A stretch of DNA of 9,257 nt from JBAXPV01 sp037132075 (GTDB taxonomy: Bacteria; Bacteroidota; Bacteroidia; Bacteroidales; CAIXZF01). The position numbers and the translations under genes were made by a program. The number at the start of each line of letters is the position of its first letter. Within the stretch, counting starts at the first letter, position 1. Below, piece after piece: positions 6,366 through 9,257 of the stretch. Location: assembly GCA_037132075.1 (NCBI GenBank), contig JBAXPV010000071.1, positions 1 to 9,257 on the forward strand, given 5' to 3'. Under the pieces are notes generated by a model. It did no database searches. It was not told the DNA's origin and was given only the letters and a program-made list of their open reading frames with translations.

Positions 6366-8423
6366 CTATATTTTGAAAATATCGTCTTTAATTTTGGTAT
6401 TAATCTCAATAGAATCTACATTGAGCTTCATTTCCTGGCCACCCATTTCCTTTACAAGCTGGAATGGGAACTTTATACCTTTTACATCGCGGTAATCATT
6501 CAGATCCTGTGGGCCTTCTTTGCTTAAAGTCCGTATTTTCAACCCGGTGGCAATGTCATACCACTCAGTTTCTTTAACTCCGTTGGGATAAGCAATTTCC
6601 ATCTTATAGGCATCTTTCCCTTTAATCTCTTCAATTCCCGATAGTTCGGTCTTTACACCATATTTGTCATAATCCATCTCAAGGTTCAGGATAGCCTGGT
6701 ATTTCATGCTTTCCAGGTCTTCACCGGTCAGTTCTTCACTGCCCTGAGGGGACGTAACCACTGCCTTCTTTCCATCATAGATTTGCTTGGACAGGGTCAT
6801 ACCACTCGAAGAGACATCTACCATCATCATATCAGGAACTTTTCTGTACATCTTAATGGAGATTGACATTCCTTGCATCACAAAACCCATATTCATCGTC
6901 ACGTCTTTGATTTTGGCAAGCTCTTTGCGTCCTCCAATGGCAGTGAGATAGTTTTCTGTGACTTGCTTTGCAGTAATTCCGGCTGGTAGCGGTTTTGATT
7001 TTTTTGAAGGATCATAGCTGTTTCCGTCCACATCATAATAATCAATTTTCTGACTACTGGCAAAGACTTTCAGTTTTGCTGCAATGTCTTCACCTTTCCC
7101 GATCACTAGGATGTGGGCATTATTGGGTTTGATATATTTTTGGGAAACCAGCAATACATCATCCGGTGTCACAGCTGCGATGTTCTTCAGGTAGTTGGCA
7201 TAATAATCATGAGGTAAACCGAAGCGTTCGATATTCAAGGCGAAAGTGGCAACGGTTTCTGGTTTTTCCAGCGATAACGCAAATGTTCCGGAAGCATAAT
7301 TCTTTACCAAATCAAGTTCATCTGCAGGGACTTTTTCTTCAGTCATACGCTTCATTTCAAAGAGAATCTGTGTGATAGCGCTATCAGTGACAACAGTACG
7401 GACTTCAGCATTGGCGGCGAAATTTCCGACAAATTTATCCGGACTAAGTTGTGAATAAGCACCATAGGTATATCCGTGGGCTTCCCTCAGGTTGTTGAAC
7501 AAACGGAAAGTTCCGCCACCCAATACCGTATTGGCGATTCGTGCTTTAATGTAATCAGGGTCTCCAACTTTCAGGTTGACAGGATACTCCACGCGAACCA
7601 ATGACTGAACGGCAACGGGCCGGTCAACCAGCTCCACAAGCCTTGTAGCAGGGGCTTCCGGCGCAGGGTAGATCGTGCTTGGCACGGGGGCTTCTTTCCA
7701 GCCTGAGAAATATTTCTCGATCAGGGGCTTTGCCTCGGCAAGGGTGATGTCGCCGACTACTGCGAGGTAGGAGTTGTTTGGGCGGATATAGCTTGAATAA
7801 AAGTTATTGCAGTTTTCCAGGCTGATCTGTTTCACTGACTCTTCTGTCATGGAATAACCATAAGGATGGTCTTTTCCATACATCACGATTCGACCAACCC
7901 TTTCAGCGATAGCCTGGGGTTCGGTCTTGGCAGAAGCAAGCCCTGACTGAGCCTGGGTAAGTACCTTGTTTAATTCTTCCTGGGTGAATTTGGGATAAAT
8001 TAATGCATCAGTAAGGAGGTCGAGCATTTTCTCATTGTGCTTTTTCAAACAGGTTGCATAACATCCATTGGTGCTAAAGTTCATTTCAGCCCCGATAAAG
8101 TCTATCTCCTGGTTGATCTGATCCTTAGTGCGGTTTTTTGAACCTGTTCCCAGTAAGCTTCCGGTAAAATCTACGAAACCTTGTTCTTTTCCTTCCATAA
8201 CAGGGTTGTAATCGAAGACCATTGAATAGGTCACCTTGGGCAGTTTGTGGTTCTCCACCACGATAACCCTGAGGCCATTAGCCATAGTGAAGGTTTGATA
8301 ATCCCCAATCACGATCTTCGGGGGTGGCCCGGCCTGGGGTTTCTTGGTCCGGTCGACCTGTGCATTGGTAATTCCGGCGAGGGCCAGAAAAATAATCGCG
8401 GTAAAAAATAGTTGCTTTCTCAT
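6366..8423 (-). CDS. Exported M16-like protein without zinc motif, fused to C-terminal LolA-like domain
   Basis: This 685-aa protein has a signal peptide (about 1-21, cleavage after ITNA) and acts outside the cytoplasmic membrane. Residues about 45-455 form the two M16 halves: a start like TMANGLRVIVVENHKLPKV, then HPYGYSMTEESVKQI and NNSYLAVVGDI, and a C-terminal half with LREAHGYTYGAYS (312-324), the region carrying the family's R/Y substrate-binding motif. The catalytic HxxEH motif is missing: where H, E and H are expected the sequence has D85, G88 and S89 in GFVDFTGSLL. It should therefore be a non-catalytic partner, as in alpha/beta processing-peptidase pairs, with the upstream M16 gene as likely active subunit. 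Residues about 478-685 form an extra domain of beta-rich, lipoprotein-carrier-like character (YDGKKAVVTSPQG, WYDIATGLKIRT, FPFQLVKEMGG). The start follows the upstream stop by 1 bp. Confidence 0.88.
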   Translation of the reverse strand: MRKQLFFTAIIFLALAGITNAQVDRTKKPQAGPPPKIVIGDYQTFTMANGLRVIVVENHKLPKVTYSMVFDYNPVMEGKEQGFVDFTGSLLGTGSKNRTKDQINQEIDFIGAEMNFSTNGCYATCLKKHNEKMLDLLTDALIYPKFTQEELNKVLTQAQSGLASAKTEPQAIAERVGRIVMYGKDHPYGYSMTEESVKQISLENCNNFYSSYIRPNNSYLAVVGDITLAEAKPLIEKYFSGWKEAPVPSTIYPAPEAPATRLVELVDRPVAVQSLVRVEYPVNLKVGDPDYIKARIANTVLGGGTFRLFNNLREAHGYTYGAYSQLSPDKFVGNFAANAEVRTVVTDSAITQILFEMKRMTEEKVPADELDLVKNYASGTFALSLEKPETVATFALNIERFGLPHDYYANYLKNIAAVTPDDVLLVSQKYIKPNNAHILVIGKGEDIAAKLKVFASSQKIDYYDVDGNSYDPSKKSKPLPAGITAKQVTENYLTAIGGRKELAKIKDVTMNMGFVMQGMSISIKMYRKVPDMMMVDVSSSGMTLSKQIYDGKKAVVTSPQGSEELTGEDLESMKYQAILNLEMDYDKYGVKTELSGIEEIKGKDAYKMEIAYPNGVKETEWYDIATGLKIRTLSKEGPQDLNDYRDVKGIKFPFQLVKEMGGQEMKLNVDSIEINTKIKDDIFKI

Positions 8424-8424
8424 T

Positions 8425-9257
8425 TTATTTGCCCTCCTTTTTGTCCTTTTTTGATAAATAGTAGAGAACGACTCTATTGTCCTTTTTTAGATAGTCATTG
8501 GCTACACGTTTAATATCTTCTTTGCTGACCTTCATATAGCGGTCAATTTCAGTGTTGATCAGGTTGGCATCACCAAAATACACATGATAATTAGCCAGGT
8601 TTTCTGCGATCCCGGCCATCGTTGTATTCTGGTCGACAAACTCCGTTTCTGCCTGGTTCTTTAATTTTTGAAGATCATCATCACTCAGTGTTTCTGCCTT
8701 GGCTTTGTCAAGCTCAGTGTCAAGTGCTTTTTCAAGGTCTTCCGCACTAACATTCATATTGGCAATTCCGAAGATGATAAACAGACCTGCATCCTCAAGT
8801 GCAAAGGGGAAACTTCCTACATACATGGCTTTTTGTTGTTTGTCCACGATGCTATTGACCAAACGAGAACTCCCGCCCTTTGAAAGAAGATTTGTCAGCA
8901 TCTGGAGCGCATAGTAGTCCTTGGTACCCTGAGCGGGCATGTGATAAGCCTGGATTACTGCAGGTAATTGAATATTATCATACACGACATCACGAATCTC
9001 AGCAGTTTGAGGAGGTTCTGCAATTTTGGTGCGCTCAATTTTTGACTTTCCTCTTGGGATGTCGCTGAAATATTTGGCAATAAGAGCTTTCGCCTGCTCA
9101 ATGTTGATGTCACCTGCAATCGATAAGGTAGCATTGTCAGGCACATAAAACTTATCGTGGAAGGCTTTGAATTCAGAGATTGTGGCCTGATCAATATACT
9201 GAGCAGAACCAATAGGCGTCCATTGGTAAGGATGTACCTTAAATGCTCTTTTAAAAG
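8425..9257 (-). CDS. M16 peptidase, C-terminal 276 residues (partial)
   Basis: The frame is open to the right edge of the window, so this is the 3' part of a longer gene; the GTG at 9144-9142 is internal. The fragment begins in the first M16 half with HPYQWTPIGSAQYIDQATISEFKAFHDKFYVPDNATLSIAGDI, matching the family's segment after the catalytic site. It then has the second half with LPAVIQAYHMPAQGTKDYYALQMLTNLLSKGGSSRL and ends KKDKKEGK. The HxxEH zinc motif would lie upstream, outside the window, so activity cannot be judged. The gene directly downstream encodes a zinc-motif-less M16 protein, so the two probably form a heterodimeric periplasmic or outer-membrane peptidase. Whether it has a signal peptide cannot be seen. 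Confidence 0.9.
   Translation of the reverse strand, partial: FKRAFKVHPYQWTPIGSAQYIDQATISEFKAFHDKFYVPDNATLSIAGDINIEQAKALIAKYFSDIPRGKSKIERTKIAEPPQTAEIRDVVYDNIQLPAVIQAYHMPAQGTKDYYALQMLTNLLSKGGSSRLVNSIVDKQQKAMYVGSFPFALEDAGLFIIFGIANMNVSAEDLEKALDTELDKAKAETLSDDDLQKLKNQAETEFVDQNTTMAGIAENLANYHVYFGDANLINTEIDRYMKVSKEDIKRVANDYLKKDNRVVLYYLSKKDKKEGK
8433..8438 (-). promoter_or_regulatory. Strong Shine-Dalgarno for the M16-like fusion gene
   Basis: The minus strand reads AGGAGG, 9 nt before the ATG at 8423. It lies within the last codons (Lys-Glu-Gly-Lys) of the upstream M16 gene. A full AGGAGG is unusual here, where most genes lack one, and with the 1-bp intergenic gap it suggests translational coupling that keeps the two subunits in balance. 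Confidence 0.6.

Noticed and set aside
6368..6382. ATATTTT-g-AAAATAT palindrome at the end of the M16-like fusion gene
   Set aside because: It is all A/T, encodes the last residues of the protein, has no U-tract in either direction, and dnaX follows at once, so a terminator there is unlikely.
8668..8914. Overlapping plus-strand open frames opposite the partial M16 gene
   Set aside because: Both are antisense to a well-supported M16 coding region and resemble no protein family.
9142..9144. GTG as start of a 239-aa M16 protein
   Set aside because: The frame continues upstream to the window edge with 37 residues of clear M16 sequence, so the codon is an internal valine.
1..9257. Mobile element, CRISPR, defence or secretion system
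   Set aside because: No transposase, integrase, spaced repeat array or defence-type protein is present, and all sizeable frames are accounted for by housekeeping, stress or envelope genes.

Overview
The window looks like a core-genome segment from a member of the Bacteroidota. The evidence is the short QueG lacking the C-terminal repeat domain, the paired M16 peptidases with a long C-terminal extension, the A-rich leaders mostly without Shine-Dalgarno sequences, and -7 boxes of the TAnnTTTG type. I cannot name a genus. I see no mobile element, CRISPR array, rRNA or tRNA.

Left part (minus strand). The first 22 codons of an unidentified gene run off the left edge (1-66). A 135-bp intergenic gap follows, holding a perfect 10-bp inverted repeat and a run of guanines that fits a G-quadruplex. 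Next come queG (tRNA queuosine synthesis) and, transcribed just before it, ruvB (Holliday-junction branch migration). They are 5 bp apart and probably cotranscribed.

Middle part (plus strand). A 200-bp divergent spacer holds a good candidate Bacteroidota promoter (TTTG, 20 bp, TATATTAG) bracketed by two copies of GCATGCGRTC. It leads into a three-gene cluster: a tandem-domain universal stress protein, a small exported SPOR-like protein, and a second tandem-domain universal stress protein of identical length (283 aa). The two stress proteins are clear paralogues.

Right part (minus strand, convergent with the stress cluster, 13 bp apart). Read in the direction of transcription: a partial M16 peptidase running off the right edge; a second exported M16-like protein that lacks the zinc motif and carries a C-terminal domain resembling LolA-type proteins; then dnaX, the clamp-loader subunit. 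Gaps of 1 and 14 bp suggest one operon. dnaX contains two A-rich slippery sequences in the right phase for -1 frameshifting. One lies in the inter-domain linker. The other is a 12-nt match to the Escherichia coli dnaX frameshift site as I remember it.

I found no convincing undescribed multi-gene system. The points most worth following are the dnaX slippery sites, the bracketed stress-gene promoter, the metal-site-less M16 fusion, and the G-rich tract after queG.
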